A stretch of 64,000 nt of DNA from Neptunomonas antarctica (lineage in GTDB: Bacteria > Pseudomonadota > Gammaproteobacteria > Pseudomonadales > Balneatricaceae), in NCBI RefSeq assembly GCF_001305295.1, contig NZ_LJSI01000047.1, forward strand, positions 44,303 to 108,302, read 5' to 3'. Both the position numbers and the translations under genes were made by a program. Position 1 is the first letter of the stretch, and every line of letters begins with the position of its first letter. Below the pieces are notes generated by a model. It did no database searches, was not told the DNA's origin, and saw only the letters and a list, made by a program, of their open reading frames with translations. Below are positions 1-8,771 of the stretch, piece by piece.

Positions 1-78
1 TCCGTGTGCTTGCACTTGATGCACTGTTCCCCTACTACAAAAGTCATTGCGTATTAGCCTCTATTGAGTCCTATTAAT

Positions 79-117
79 AACCCAGATAATAACTTAGATA
101 TTAACCCAGATAATAAC
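79..117. repeat. Short direct repeat downstream of lipA
   Basis: The 15-base unit AACCCAGATAATAAC occurs at 79-93 and again at 103-117 in an AT-rich spacer just past the lipA stop. It is probably simple-sequence drift with no assigned role. An imperfect hairpin (129-165) lies between it and lipA, but it has no U-tract. Confidence 0.5.
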
Positions 118-181
118 CAAGAGTTGTTATGCTGGACCCCGTTCAAAACGAAGGGCCCAGAGCATACATTCATGTAGCTAC

Positions 182-1201
182 TTATTTAATGTTAGTGCTT
201 AGGCCAACGTTGTTTTTCAACAACACCTGTTCAGCGCGATAGCTGGAGCGGACGAACGCGCCTGATACTACTTCCAGAAAGCCTCTATCCAGTCCCCACT
301 GACGATATTTTTCAAACTCTTCCGGTGTCACATAGCGTTCAATCGGTAAGTGGTTGTCGGTCGGCTGCAGGTATTGACCAAAGGTTAAAATATCGCAATT
401 GATAGCGCGCAAATCATCCAGAGCTTCGATGATTTCTTCTTCGGTCTCGCCCAGACCCAGCATGATACTGGTTTTGGTCAGCACCTCGGGTTTGTATTCT
501 TTGGCGTGCTTTAAGACGGCAAGAGTTTGCTCGTAGGTGGCGCGCGGGTCTCTGACGGGATGAGTCAGACGCCTGACGGTTTCTACGTTTTGAGCGAAAA
601 CGACGATGCCGCTATCGACTACGGTTTCTACGGAGTCGAGGAGGCCTGCAAAATCGGGGGTCAGTGCTTCAACGGCGACACCCGGGTTTTCGGCTTTGAC
701 ACGTCTGACAACTTCGGCGTAGTGGCCGGCGCCGCCATCGTCCAGATCGTCACGGTTTACCGAGGTGAGTACCAGATACTTGAGCCCCATTAATTTGACG
801 GATTCGGCGGTGTTTTTGGCTTCGTCTTTATCGAGCCACCCTTTAGGGTTGCCGGTGTTAACAGCACAAAAACGACAGGCACGCGTGCAGGTCTCGCCCA
901 TTAACATAATGGTCGCCGTTCCTGAACTCCAGCATTCGCCGATATTGGGGCACATCGCTTCTTCGCAGACGGTGCTGAGTTTATGTTCGTGAACTATACT
1001 TTTAGTTCTGTCATAAACGGCACCACCTTGGAGCTTGATTCGCAGCCATGACGGTTTTTTGAGCCGTTCCTGAGATTCTTTGCTGGAGGCTTTGATGCCA
1101 TTTTTGATCGCCATGATGCCTTTTTCGTTAACGAATTTCTTTCCGCTTTTAGCAGGCTCGGCGTGAATTTGAGTGGTAGGGATCAGGTCACGGTCATTCA
1201 T
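182..1201 (-). CDS. lipA: Lipoyl synthase LipA
   Basis: Radical-SAM enzyme that inserts two sulfur atoms into protein-bound octanoyl groups to make lipoyl cofactors of 2-oxoacid dehydrogenases and the glycine cleavage system; cytoplasmic. Both iron-sulfur cluster motifs are visible: C79-x4-C84-x5-C90 for the auxiliary (sulfur-donor) cluster and C105-x3-C109-x2-C112 for the radical-SAM cluster. The C-terminal RSSY serine motif, a ligand of the auxiliary cluster, is present. At 339 residues it is slightly longer than the usual 320 or so because of an N-terminal extension; a downstream Met at residue 30 is an alternative start. The usual partner lipB is not in view: the upstream neighbour on this strand is an unrelated hypothetical gene 60 bases away. 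Confidence 0.97.
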   Translation of the reverse strand: MNDRDLIPTTQIHAEPAKSGKKFVNEKGIMAIKNGIKASSKESQERLKKPSWLRIKLQGGAVYDRTKSIVHEHKLSTVCEEAMCPNIGECWSSGTATIMLMGETCTRACRFCAVNTGNPKGWLDKDEAKNTAESVKLMGLKYLVLTSVNRDDLDDGGAGHYAEVVRRVKAENPGVAVEALTPDFAGLLDSVETVVDSGIVVFAQNVETVRRLTHPVRDPRATYEQTLAVLKHAKEYKPEVLTKTSIMLGLGETEEEIIEALDDLRAINCDILTFGQYLQPTDNHLPIERYVTPEEFEKYRQWGLDRGFLEVVSGAFVRSSYRAEQVLLKNNVGLSTNIK

Positions 1202-1261
1202 AATAGTGGCTTACTCCTCAATCTAATACCCAGGTGTTTGGGCACATGAATGGGTTTAATG

Positions 1262-1639
1262 TTAGTTAAGTGCAATTTTAGCAATACACTGTTGATTGTG
1301 CAGGGCTTCTTTTTTGCCGGGGAATAACTGGATCGCATTCGGGGTGATTAAAATAACCCGCTGATCCTTTAAGCCTACATAGCCGGATTTATATTCTTCA
1401 ATAATACCATCAATCCAGTGTAAATGATGTTCAGGTGCCAGCTCTGTATATCCCAGGTAGCTATCAGCCAGCGGGTCTTCAAAGCTGGTCCTGGATTTAT
1501 GCAGTGCAATGGCGTCTTTTGCCAGTATCAGGAGCTTGCCGTCAAGAAATTCCAGCACCTGCACTTTTTCTGTGCTATCAAGCTGGAGTGAGGTAACGTT
1601 TTTTATGATGTCTGATGTTCCTGAAATACCCATGCTCAA
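1262..1639 (-). CDS. Hypothetical protein (125 aa)
   Basis: I do not recognise this protein. It is 125 residues, mixed alpha/beta in character, with a hydrophobic strand-like stretch (VLEFLDGKLLILAKDAIAL, about residues 28-46) and a second one (RVILITPNAIQLFPG) near the C-terminus. It has no signal peptide, membrane segment or catalytic motif I can name. It lies 60 bases upstream of lipA on the same strand, so cotranscription is possible. Its upstream side abuts decayed transposase sequence. It is accepted as a gene because it is not overlapped by any better candidate and has normal-looking protein composition. Confidence 0.6.
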   Translation of the reverse strand: MSMGISGTSDIIKNVTSLQLDSTEKVQVLEFLDGKLLILAKDAIALHKSRTSFEDPLADSYLGYTELAPEHHLHWIDGIIEEYKSGYVGLKDQRVILITPNAIQLFPGKKEALHNQQCIAKIALN

Positions 1640-1655
1640 CCTGATACCTATAATA

Positions 1656-1841
1656 ATTTCAGATGGTACTAAAACTGGTGTTTATTTGCCAGTGTGGCGT
1701 CTTCTCCTTACCCTCAACCACGTCGCCGATAATGAATGTGATTTTGGCGTGCTTGAATCCCGTTATCGGAATGACTACAACGGTGCACCGGCTTACAATC
1801 CCCTTATTCTGCAAAAGAGGGTTTTATTTGCTTACTCGCGT
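1656..1841 (+). pseudogene. Remnant of a transposase N-terminus (IS1182/IS4-like)
   Basis: The frame starting at 1656 reads a transposase-like stretch containing ESRYRNDYNGAPAYNPLILQ and then KRVLFAYSRM. This matches the conserved N-terminal block (RYRND-x-GAPAY-P-x-LL-K-x-L-AYS-G) of IS1182-type DDE transposases. The similarity stops at about 1841; the rest of the transposase and its DDE residues are absent, so this is a dead fragment of roughly 60 codons. No terminal inverted repeats were found. Its position directly before an AT-rich DUF2235 gene supports a history of insertion and transfer here. Family assignment is from memory of the motif. Confidence 0.55.
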
Positions 1842-1932
1842 ATGGTACATACTATGGTGAAGGTCGCGATCGGATCCGACAGTCTCGTGAGGAAACATAA
1901 AATAAGAAACTAACAAACAGGGAATAAAAATA

Positions 1933-2973
1933 ATGAAAAAAATAATTTTCAATTTTGACGGCACCTGTAACGATCCAGAAGATGCAGGTGATTTTTTTGA
2001 AGATTCCAGTATTAGTAATATACTTAAACTTCATGCATTTTTTGGTGGTAAATTAAGCCCATTGAATGAACAAAACAGCAAAACAAAAAAGCAACATAGT
2101 TTCTATTATAGTGGTGTTGGCACGCGCGGTGGTTGGCTTCAGAAAACATTTAATTCCATGTTTGCCCCCCCTTATGGAGATATGGAAGACATTCTTAAGC
2201 AAGCCACCGACGACTTAAAAAAGTATTACAAGGATGGAGATAAAATTTATATTTTTGGTTTTAGTCGAGGCGCAGCAATTGCCAGGATGTTTGCTGCGCA
2301 TTGTGGTAAAGAAGTAGAATTTTTAGGTGTGTTTGATACTGTTGCCGCCACGCGAGGTTCGCTTGATTTGAATCCCGATACTTACCCTGCGAGTGGTATA
2401 GTCTTTGAAAATGGCACTATGGGTGACCATATTAATAAAGCGGTACATTTAGTATCAGTTGACGAAAAACGTCTCACTTTTCAACCCACTTTATTCAATA
2501 AAAACGATAGGATTACTGAGGTTTGGTTTGCAGGCGTACATTCTGATATAGGCGGCAGTTATTGGTTTGACGGATTATCTGACATTACACTAAAATTTAT
2601 GCTTGATAGTGTGAGCAAGGATTTGCAGATATTAACCAGTGATAAATTAGATTATGATATTTTAAAAATAAAAGGCGCTCAAGACCACATTTGTTGGGAT
2701 GACCTTAATGTTAAACCATTATTTAATGGCGTTTTACATGAGCAGAAACGCAAAGGTATTAAAGCTAAAACCTTATCGCCGCGCTTAGTGAGAGTTAATG
2801 AAAATGATCAGCCATCATTAGGTACTCCAATTATTCATCACAGTGTTTGTGAAAGATTTGATAAAGTTACCTCATATCGCCCTTACGCTCTGCGTGATAA
2901 AAAGTTTTTTGTTATGAATGAGAATGGATCTATTGATGAAAATCCTGAATTCATTGGCGTTTCAGGATTATAA
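1933..2973 (+). CDS. DUF2235 family alpha/beta hydrolase (Tle-like phospholipase candidate)
   Basis: The 346-residue protein begins with the DUF2235 signature strand (FNFDGTCNDP, residues 6-15), carries the nucleophile elbow GFSRG (109-113, Ser111), the following FDTV strand (134-137) and the GVHSDIGGSY motif (201-210) that supplies the catalytic histidine region. DUF2235 includes several type VI secretion lipase effectors (Tle) and also uncharacterised housekeeping hydrolases. No signal peptide is visible, and no VgrG, PAAR or immunity gene is adjacent, so an effector role is only a possibility. The gene is visibly more AT-rich than its neighbours and follows a transposase remnant, which suggests horizontal acquisition. 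Start: ATG preceded by AGGGAAT. Confidence 0.78.
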   Translation: MKKIIFNFDGTCNDPEDAGDFFEDSSISNILKLHAFFGGKLSPLNEQNSKTKKQHSFYYSGVGTRGGWLQKTFNSMFAPPYGDMEDILKQATDDLKKYYKDGDKIYIFGFSRGAAIARMFAAHCGKEVEFLGVFDTVAATRGSLDLNPDTYPASGIVFENGTMGDHINKAVHLVSVDEKRLTFQPTLFNKNDRITEVWFAGVHSDIGGSYWFDGLSDITLKFMLDSVSKDLQILTSDKLDYDILKIKGAQDHICWDDLNVKPLFNGVLHEQKRKGIKAKTLSPRLVRVNENDQPSLGTPIIHHSVCERFDKVTSYRPYALRDKKFFVMNENGSIDENPEFIGVSGL

Positions 2974-3026
2974 CAATATAAAAGCTATTGTTTTCATTAT
3001 AAAAAAACACCTCAAAGTCGCTTTCA

Positions 3027-3068
3027 GCGCATGACAACTGTAGCACCGCTGCGGCAGTTGTCATGCGC
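3027..3068. repeat. Perfect 14-bp inverted repeat with nested inner hairpin
   Basis: GCGCATGACAACTG (3027-3040) and its exact reverse complement CAGTTGTCATGCGC (3055-3068) flank a 14-base centre that itself contains CCGC-T-GCGG (3046-3054). There is no poly-T tail, so it is not a standard terminator. A second, weaker hairpin (GGGGTC/GACCCC, 3122-3144) follows. The layout resembles a REP-type palindrome or the trace of a small mobile element, but no second copy is present in this window. Confidence 0.7.
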
Positions 3069-3204
3069 GTGCAAAGGATGATGTCGTTCATAGCGAACGG
3101 GTTAATGCGCTAATCAATAATGGGGTCATATATGGTAAGACCCCTATGGCTTAAGCGAGCTCAAAAAAATTAGGCTCCTGACGCTCGCTCATTCGATAGT
3201 CGCT

Positions 3205-3705
3205 TTAGTAAGCGCCCTCGCTGTAAATCAGCTCGTAGCTGTGGCTGTATATTTCCACAATGTTTCCAAATGGGTCTTCCATATAAATCATGCGGTAAGG
3301 CTTCTCTCCGGGGTAGTAATAACGCGGTTTCTCCATGCGTTTTTTACCACCGGCTGCAACAATGCTTTCGGCCAGTTCTTCGACATTCGGGTCCTGTACG
3401 CAAAAGTGGAAGACACCGGTTTTCCAGTATTCAAAATTATTTTCCGGGTTCGCCTGATTCTTGAATTGAAACAGTTCTACGCCAATCCGGTCACCGGTTG
3501 ATAGGTGGGCAATACGGAAGCTCCCCCAATCAGCGCCGAACACTTCGGTGCACATTTCGCCAATGGGGCTGTCGTCCTCAGTGATCTCGGTCGGCTCCAT
3601 AATTATGTACCAGCCCATGACCTCGGTATAAAATTTAACGGCTTTTTCTAAGTCGGGTACCGAAATACCGATGTGCGAAAAGCTTCTAGGGTAAGCGTTG
3701 CTCAT
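3205..3705 (-). CDS. VOC family protein (glyoxalase/dioxygenase fold)
   Basis: The 166-residue protein opens with the classic VOC first module (FSHIGISVPDLEKAVKFYTE, about residues 9-28) and closes with a second beta-alpha-beta module ending DPFGNIVEIYSHS. Metal ligands are probably His12, a central residue near HFCVQD and Glu in NIVEIY. VOC proteins include glyoxalase I, extradiol dioxygenases and antibiotic-binding proteins; the substrate cannot be read from sequence. A strong AGGAGG ribosome-binding site precedes the ATG. It is divergently transcribed from a LysR-family regulator 94 bases away, which probably controls it. Confidence 0.87.
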   Translation of the reverse strand: MSNAYPRSFSHIGISVPDLEKAVKFYTEVMGWYIIMEPTEITEDDSPIGEMCTEVFGADWGSFRIAHLSTGDRIGVELFQFKNQANPENNFEYWKTGVFHFCVQDPNVEELAESIVAAGGKKRMEKPRYYYPGEKPYRMIYMEDPFGNIVEIYSHSYELIYSEGAY

Positions 3706-3799
3706 GACCTGTCCTCCTGTTTTGACGTTGTATAGAGGTTACAAAGACAGAGAGATTAAGTAAAATTATCATTTATTATAGATATAAGTATGGTTTGTA

Positions 3800-4669
3800 A
3801 TGATAAACACTACATGGTTACGCAGTTTTTGCACACTCGTTGAGGTAGGCCATTTCACCCGCACGGCCGAACGCCTTCATATAACGCAGTCGGGCGTTAG
3901 CCAGCACGTGCGAAAACTTGAAGAGCAATTGGGGCTGGCTTTGCTCGTTCGGCAAGGTAAGCAGTTCACGCTCACGGATGCGGGTGAGCGACTATATGCT
4001 GAAGCGCGGGTCATTATCTCGGCCCTATCCAGTATGGAGCAGCGAGTGGGGGAGGACCCCGCCTACGAGGGAGTGGTCCGGGTAATGTCTTCCGGGAGTC
4101 TGGGCCTGAAGCTTTACCCCCACCTTCTGGCGTTGCAACGCCAGCATCCGAAACTTGTAATTGACTATCGGTTTGCTCCGAACATCGATGTGGAAAATGC
4201 AATCGCTGATTATAACGTCGATATTGGGTTTATGACCCGCGCCTCGACTCTGGAGGAAGTGAGCTGCCAGCCTATTGCCCGCGAAACCTTGCTGCTAGTC
4301 ACGCCTGCGACTGTTTCTGAACCCAGCTGGGAGGCTTTAATGATGCTTGGGTTTATAGACCACCCGGATGGAGCCCATCACGCAGGCTTGCTTCTTAGTG
4401 CTAACTATCCTGAGTTTCAGCATAGCAATCTGTTTGAAACGAAGGGGTTCTCGAATCAGATCAGTCTGATTCTGGAGCCTGTTAGTCTGGGTCTGGGCTT
4501 TACGGTATTACCGGCCCATGCTGTTGAAGCTTTCCGGAAGCCTCAGCTTGTCAGGGTTCATAAGCTTTCCAGCCAGGTCAGTGAGACTGTTTATCTTGGT
4601 ATTCGGCGTCATAAGCCTATGCATAACAGGATGAATACGGTGATTGCTGAAGCTAAAAAATGGCTCTGA
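3800..4669 (+). CDS. LysR family transcriptional regulator
   Basis: The 289-residue protein has a winged helix-turn-helix at residues 2-61 ([20 protein letters not shown], then [16 protein letters not shown]) and a periplasmic-binding-protein-like effector domain from about residue 90. It is divergent from the VOC gene, the usual arrangement for a LysR protein controlling its neighbour, and the 94-base intergenic region contains AT-rich sequence suitable for a LysR box. The effector is unknown. A run of about 325 non-coding bases follows. Confidence 0.93.
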   Translation: MINTTWLRSFCTLVEVGHFTRTAERLHITQSGVSQHVRKLEEQLGLALLVRQGKQFTLTDAGERLYAEARVIISALSSMEQRVGEDPAYEGVVRVMSSGSLGLKLYPHLLALQRQHPKLVIDYRFAPNIDVENAIADYNVDIGFMTRASTLEEVSCQPIARETLLLVTPATVSEPSWEALMMLGFIDHPDGAHHAGLLLSANYPEFQHSNLFETKGFSNQISLILEPVSLGLGFTVLPAHAVEAFRKPQLVRVHKLSSQVSETVYLGIRRHKPMHNRMNTVIAEAKKWL

Positions 4670-4950
4670 ATTGATTCTGTTAGGTTACTGGATTGGTCAG
4701 AGCTTTGCCTGGTGAGCATATTCTTGATGGTGTCGTTATTGGGTATTATCGCCCGAATAGTCATGCAGTTCGGGTGCCTAAGGGCTTTAAATAGACTAAG
4801 CTGAAAGAACAATGGTAGGTATTAGTTCAGCCTCCTTGTTCTTCATACGGCAGAGCAGGCTATTTACACGACAAGAAAATTTATTGCACGGGTAGGGGGG
4901 CTTGTTGTTAAGGAACGTCTGGGGAATTATCAAGACAAATAGGATTACAT
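4670..4950. other. Non-coding spacer
   Basis: No credible gene was found between the LysR stop and the terminator of the PEP-CTERM gene. The only structure noticed is AAGAACAA and its complement TTGTTCTT separated by more than 20 bases (about 4806-4843), too loose to call a terminator. Confidence 0.5.
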
Positions 4951-4976
4951 AAAAAACCGGAGCGATTGCTCCGGTT
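4951..4976 (-). terminator. Rho-independent terminator of the PEP-CTERM gene
   Basis: On the minus strand AACCGGAGC-AATC-GCTCCGGTT forms a perfect 9-bp stem with a 4-base loop and runs straight into a U-tract (A-run 4951-4956 on the plus strand). It sits 20 bases past the stop codon of the PEP-CTERM gene. Confidence 0.93.
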
Positions 4977-4995
4977 CTTATTTACGCTACTGATT

Positions 4996-5817
4996 TTAAC
5001 GCTTAGCGGCGATTTTCTTACGTGCTATAAAAGCCAAACCTAACGCTGTTAACAGCAGAGTACCAGGTTCCGGCACATCATTGGTTAGGGATGTTGTTTG
5101 TTTAATAGTGCCAGTAATACCGGCTAATTTTATGCCATCCCAATTAGTATCATTAATAGTGTCGCCTGTATTAGTGCCTGTCCCCACCGCTGACATGTAA
5201 GCTCCAATAATCCAGTAACTTGAGTAGACAGAGGCTAGATCACTATTAACGGCTATAGGGCCTGTTCCGACATTTTTATTATGGCTTATAACGCTCCACC
5301 CATCGGCAGATAATCCAGTTAAGCTCGCTCCAGCAATACTATTAGCAGGCTGAGAAGTTGGAGTTCCTCCCTGATACGCCATGACAGTCACATCTGACCA
5401 TGGATTATTTCTGTTCCAGCCAATATCAAACGCGTCTAAAGAAAACTCCTTGGCACCAAAATCAAACATTACAAATTCATAGTTATCGGCATTGTCTATC
5501 GTATGAGAGTTGTCATTACGCTGATCAATAATCAATCCGTAACTATTATGAGACAGTGTGTTATCAATATTTGTTATCTGATTAGCATTACGTCCTGTAA
5601 CAGGCGCTGACCATGCCGACAGCGTTGTTATCGGTGTTGCGGGGGAGCCGGAGTCATTGCCTGTAAATTGATAAGTACCAGATGTAGACCCTGAAACGCT
5701 GTTAGTTCGATTCGATGTGAAATCCCAACTAACAGAGGCATTGGCAGCTATGCTGGTTACCGCCAGTAAAGTGCATAATCCAATCTTCAAGCCAGTAAAT
5801 TTCATAAGCCTACTCAT
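4996..5817 (-). CDS. PEP-CTERM sorting domain-containing exported protein
   Basis: The 273-residue protein has an N-terminal signal peptide (residues 1-27, hydrophobic core then ANA-SVSWDF) and a textbook PEP-CTERM tail: VPEPG, a hydrophobic helix and the basic end ARKKIAAKR (about 248-273). Such tails are recognised by an exosortase (XrtA/EpsH type), which cleaves and transfers the protein to the cell surface or extracellular polysaccharide. The central part is Ser/Thr/Asn/Gly-rich and low in cysteine, typical of these surface proteins, with no enzymatic motif. It has its own terminator and lies beside a PrsT-like TPR protein of the same system; no exosortase gene lies in the window. Confidence 0.92.
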   Translation of the reverse strand: MSRLMKFTGLKIGLCTLLAVTSIAANASVSWDFTSNRTNSVSGSTSGTYQFTGNDSGSPATPITTLSAWSAPVTGRNANQITNIDNTLSHNSYGLIIDQRNDNSHTIDNADNYEFVMFDFGAKEFSLDAFDIGWNRNNPWSDVTVMAYQGGTPTSQPANSIAGASLTGLSADGWSVISHNKNVGTGPIAVNSDLASVYSSYWIIGAYMSAVGTGTNTGDTINDTNWDGIKLAGITGTIKQTTSLTNDVPEPGTLLLTALGLAFIARKKIAAKR

Positions 5818-5963
5818 CCATTAAAATTAATATTCCCGATAATTTTAATTTTAATGGAGATATAAAATTTAAACAACATTGTTTTTTTGTTATAATTTAA
5901 TATCTATGTTATTCAGTATGTTATAAATTCAAACAGGTGTTTATATTTATAATTCAAACAATA

Positions 5964-8771
5964 TCATTGATTTTCTTTGCTTGATAATGTGGCTCTTAAA
6001 GAAACTGCCTGATTTCTTTCTTCAAAATCTTTATCACCGACCAACGCTCGTTCAAGATAAATTGTTGCTTCTTTTTTCCTGCCAATAGCGTCAAGCGCAA
6101 CGGCCAAATGATAAAGAATATCAAGGGCGTTTGAGTCACGGGAGTTCGCTTCTCTGAGATATCTCAAACCTTCTTCAGCGTTACCTGATTGAACTAACAA
6201 CCAACCCAAAGTATCTGCAACCTGGGGAATATGAGCTGCTTTATCGTACGCTCGTTTTGCATAATCTAAAGCCTCAGGACGCTCCAGTTTATACATCACA
6301 TGAGCCATGTTATTAAGTAATAACGCATCTTCAGGAAAACGATTTAATAGTTGTGCTAAAGAAATAGCGGCTTGTTTATAGTTATGGGTGAGTAACAAAT
6401 ACTCAGAATATGCCAACTTGATTGTGAAATCATCCGGATGAGCGTTCAACCAGTCGTCTAAAACACGGCCAGATTCAGCTATCATATTCTGCGCCTGTAG
6501 TGCCTTGTAGCGACGGGTAATCAATTCGCTGATAGGCTTGACCGATAGGCCGGCCAAGTATTGATCATCAGCTTCTTTATATAACTCACGTGCCATATAA
6601 ACATCGCCTAGCAGTTGAAAACCTACTGGATTACCGGGGTAGCTTTTTTGTAACTTCTGAGATGCTTTTTCTGCTCCATCAAGCATCCCTAGTTTAATGC
6701 TCAATTCAATCAGTAAAACTTCGGCCGGAAAATAATCGGGCTGAGCCTGAAGTACCTTCGTTAAAGAATAGCGGGCATCCGCAACTTCATTAATACGTAG
6801 CTGTAAGTTGGCTATTTTATAGAGTGACTCAGCATCAAAGCCTGCAATTTTCACCATTTTTTTGAATGTTACCTGGGCCGCTTTAGGATCATTTTTTAAT
6901 GTCTGTATTTGTCCCAATACGGAAAGAACCGCTAAATTTTCTGTGTAATTTTTCACACCTGTTCGTGCAACATTTTCTGCCAGATCAAGCTTCTCAAATT
7001 TCACATAAAGATCGCTCAGATACAGTACTGCTTCCAGTGAGCGGCTATCTAATGCGAACGCTTTTTCTGCCCACTTTAAGGCTTCATCATTCTTTTCAGA
7101 TGCCAACTCAAGCCGCGACATTTGCAGCATTACGCTAGTGTTTTCAGGGTGCTGAGCAAGTAATAACTCCATCTGCGCGCGCGCCTGGGGCAGTTTTTTC
7201 TCCGCTATATCTATTTTCACAAGATTTACTTGAGAAGCTGAAAAATTCGGATTTTGCTTCAAAATAAGATTAAATTGCTCGCGAGCGTCTGCCGTCTTCC
7301 CGTTTGAAAAAAGGGCAATGCCCAATAAATTGTGATAAGTGAGATTACCAGAAGCAAGATCAACTAGCTGATGCGCAGTGCCTTCAGCTTTATCAAAGGC
7401 TTTTTGCTTTAAATACGAAACAGTTAAAAGAAAGCTGGTTTGCTGAGTAGGTTTCTGAGCATGGATTTTTTCTAAAGCCTGCATCCCTTGCTCAATTTCA
7501 CCAGACTTAAGTAAGCTTTTTGCATGCTGAGTTTCGGTATAAAGGTTGCCTCCGGCACTTACCGCTTCTTCGAGCAACAGTGTGGCCCTATCATGCCTTC
7601 CGGTCTGGCTATATGCCGCCGCGAGCATAGTAAGCAGGTCGGTATCAGGCTGCACAAGTGAGCGGGCGGTAGTCAATAATTTTATAGCATTCTCTGGATC
7701 GCCCTGCTTAAGCAAAACGTCCGCCAGCAATTTATGAGCCCCGACATCCGTCGGTACTTTTTTAAGATACATTTGCAGATAAGTACGTACCGGTTCCAGC
7801 TGATTTAAAGCATGATGAGCCAATGCGGCTGACATTAATAATTGAGGATCGGAAGCGACTTTCTCTTTGGGTAGCACAGCAATCACCTCTGTGCATTTAA
7901 CATATTCTAAGCGTGCATCGGCTTCCTTGTCTTCCTGTGATAAAAGCAGCCCTCTAAAATAAGCAGCACGGGGCTCATATGGATATTCATTTTTTAAAAA
8001 AGCAAGATCTACAGCGGCTTCATCCAAACGCCTCAGATCAATTAAAGCGCCTACTTTTGCAACCCTTGCATCAATATGGCTAGGTTGGATCAATAAAGCT
8101 TTCTGGTAACTCTGTATAGCGAGTACTAAATTCCCCTGTGCGTGCATGACGGAAGCATAACTATTCCAGGAGCGTGCATCTTCAGGCCAATCTTCGATTA
8201 CTAATTGAGCGTTTTTAAGCGCCTCATCCAATGCGCCTTCTCTAAGTAGCAATATAACGTTCGCCAGACGCGGCAATAAAGCTCGGGCATCCTTGCTCAG
8301 CGCCAGGTCTATTGAATCGTGTGCATCGGCTAGCTGATCTAAAAGTGTGTAGGCTTCGGCCCGGTAGCCTAAAAGATCCACTTGGTCAGGCAGCGACAAG
8401 CTATCTTCATGCAAGTCTGAAATGATTCTTTTGTAATTACCTAACTGAAGATATGACTTGGCAAGATTCAATACAACCAACGATGAGTCTGCACCCAAAG
8501 CTAAAGCCTGCCTTAATGTATGCTCGGCGGCTTTAGGATCGCCTTGCTGTAAATATATTTCGCCAGAAAGAAGTAAAGATGGTAAATGTTGCGGGTTAGC
8601 TTGTAAGGCATTTTTTAATTGGATGATGGCTTCTGGTAGCTCATCCTGATAGTACAGTTTATTAGCATCTTCAAAGTACATGCTGACATCATGATTATTT
8701 TCAGCACTTACTACTGTCGTCAGGCAGCTTAACGTGAGTATTAAAATACCAGCCTTACTGTAAACACTCAT
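5964..8771 (-). CDS. prsT: PEP-CTERM system TPR-repeat protein (PrsT-like)
   Basis: The 935-residue exported protein is built almost entirely of tetratricopeptide repeats, with about two dozen helix-turn-helix units carrying the A-x-x-x-Y/L-x-x-A-L-x-x-P pattern (for example DELPEAIIQLKNALQANPQH near the N-terminus). Length, signal peptide and continuous TPR architecture match the PEP-CTERM-associated family PrsT, thought to act in the exosortase and exopolysaccharide machinery. The N-terminus (ILTLSCLTTVVSA) could be a signal peptidase I site or an imperfect lipobox at Cys16, so lipidation is uncertain. It lies 146 bases upstream of the PEP-CTERM gene on the same strand, which fits joint function. 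Confidence 0.87.
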   Translation of the reverse strand: MSVYSKAGILILTLSCLTTVVSAENNHDVSMYFEDANKLYYQDELPEAIIQLKNALQANPQHLPSLLLSGEIYLQQGDPKAAEHTLRQALALGADSSLVVLNLAKSYLQLGNYKRIISDLHEDSLSLPDQVDLLGYRAEAYTLLDQLADAHDSIDLALSKDARALLPRLANVILLLREGALDEALKNAQLVIEDWPEDARSWNSYASVMHAQGNLVLAIQSYQKALLIQPSHIDARVAKVGALIDLRRLDEAAVDLAFLKNEYPYEPRAAYFRGLLLSQEDKEADARLEYVKCTEVIAVLPKEKVASDPQLLMSAALAHHALNQLEPVRTYLQMYLKKVPTDVGAHKLLADVLLKQGDPENAIKLLTTARSLVQPDTDLLTMLAAAYSQTGRHDRATLLLEEAVSAGGNLYTETQHAKSLLKSGEIEQGMQALEKIHAQKPTQQTSFLLTVSYLKQKAFDKAEGTAHQLVDLASGNLTYHNLLGIALFSNGKTADAREQFNLILKQNPNFSASQVNLVKIDIAEKKLPQARAQMELLLAQHPENTSVMLQMSRLELASEKNDEALKWAEKAFALDSRSLEAVLYLSDLYVKFEKLDLAENVARTGVKNYTENLAVLSVLGQIQTLKNDPKAAQVTFKKMVKIAGFDAESLYKIANLQLRINEVADARYSLTKVLQAQPDYFPAEVLLIELSIKLGMLDGAEKASQKLQKSYPGNPVGFQLLGDVYMARELYKEADDQYLAGLSVKPISELITRRYKALQAQNMIAESGRVLDDWLNAHPDDFTIKLAYSEYLLLTHNYKQAAISLAQLLNRFPEDALLLNNMAHVMYKLERPEALDYAKRAYDKAAHIPQVADTLGWLLVQSGNAEEGLRYLREANSRDSNALDILYHLAVALDAIGRKKEATIYLERALVGDKDFEERNQAVSLRATLSSKENQ

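Noticed and set aside
129..165. Hairpin considered as lipA terminator
   Set aside because: The stem is imperfect with a 2-base bulge, and no U-tract follows on the minus strand.
527..992. Plus-strand open frames opposite lipA
   Set aside because: Antisense to a well-supported conserved gene; their peptides show no family features.
1933..2973. DUF2235 gene considered as a complete T6SS effector-immunity locus
   Set aside because: No VgrG, PAAR, adaptor or immunity gene is adjacent, so only the hydrolase family can be claimed.
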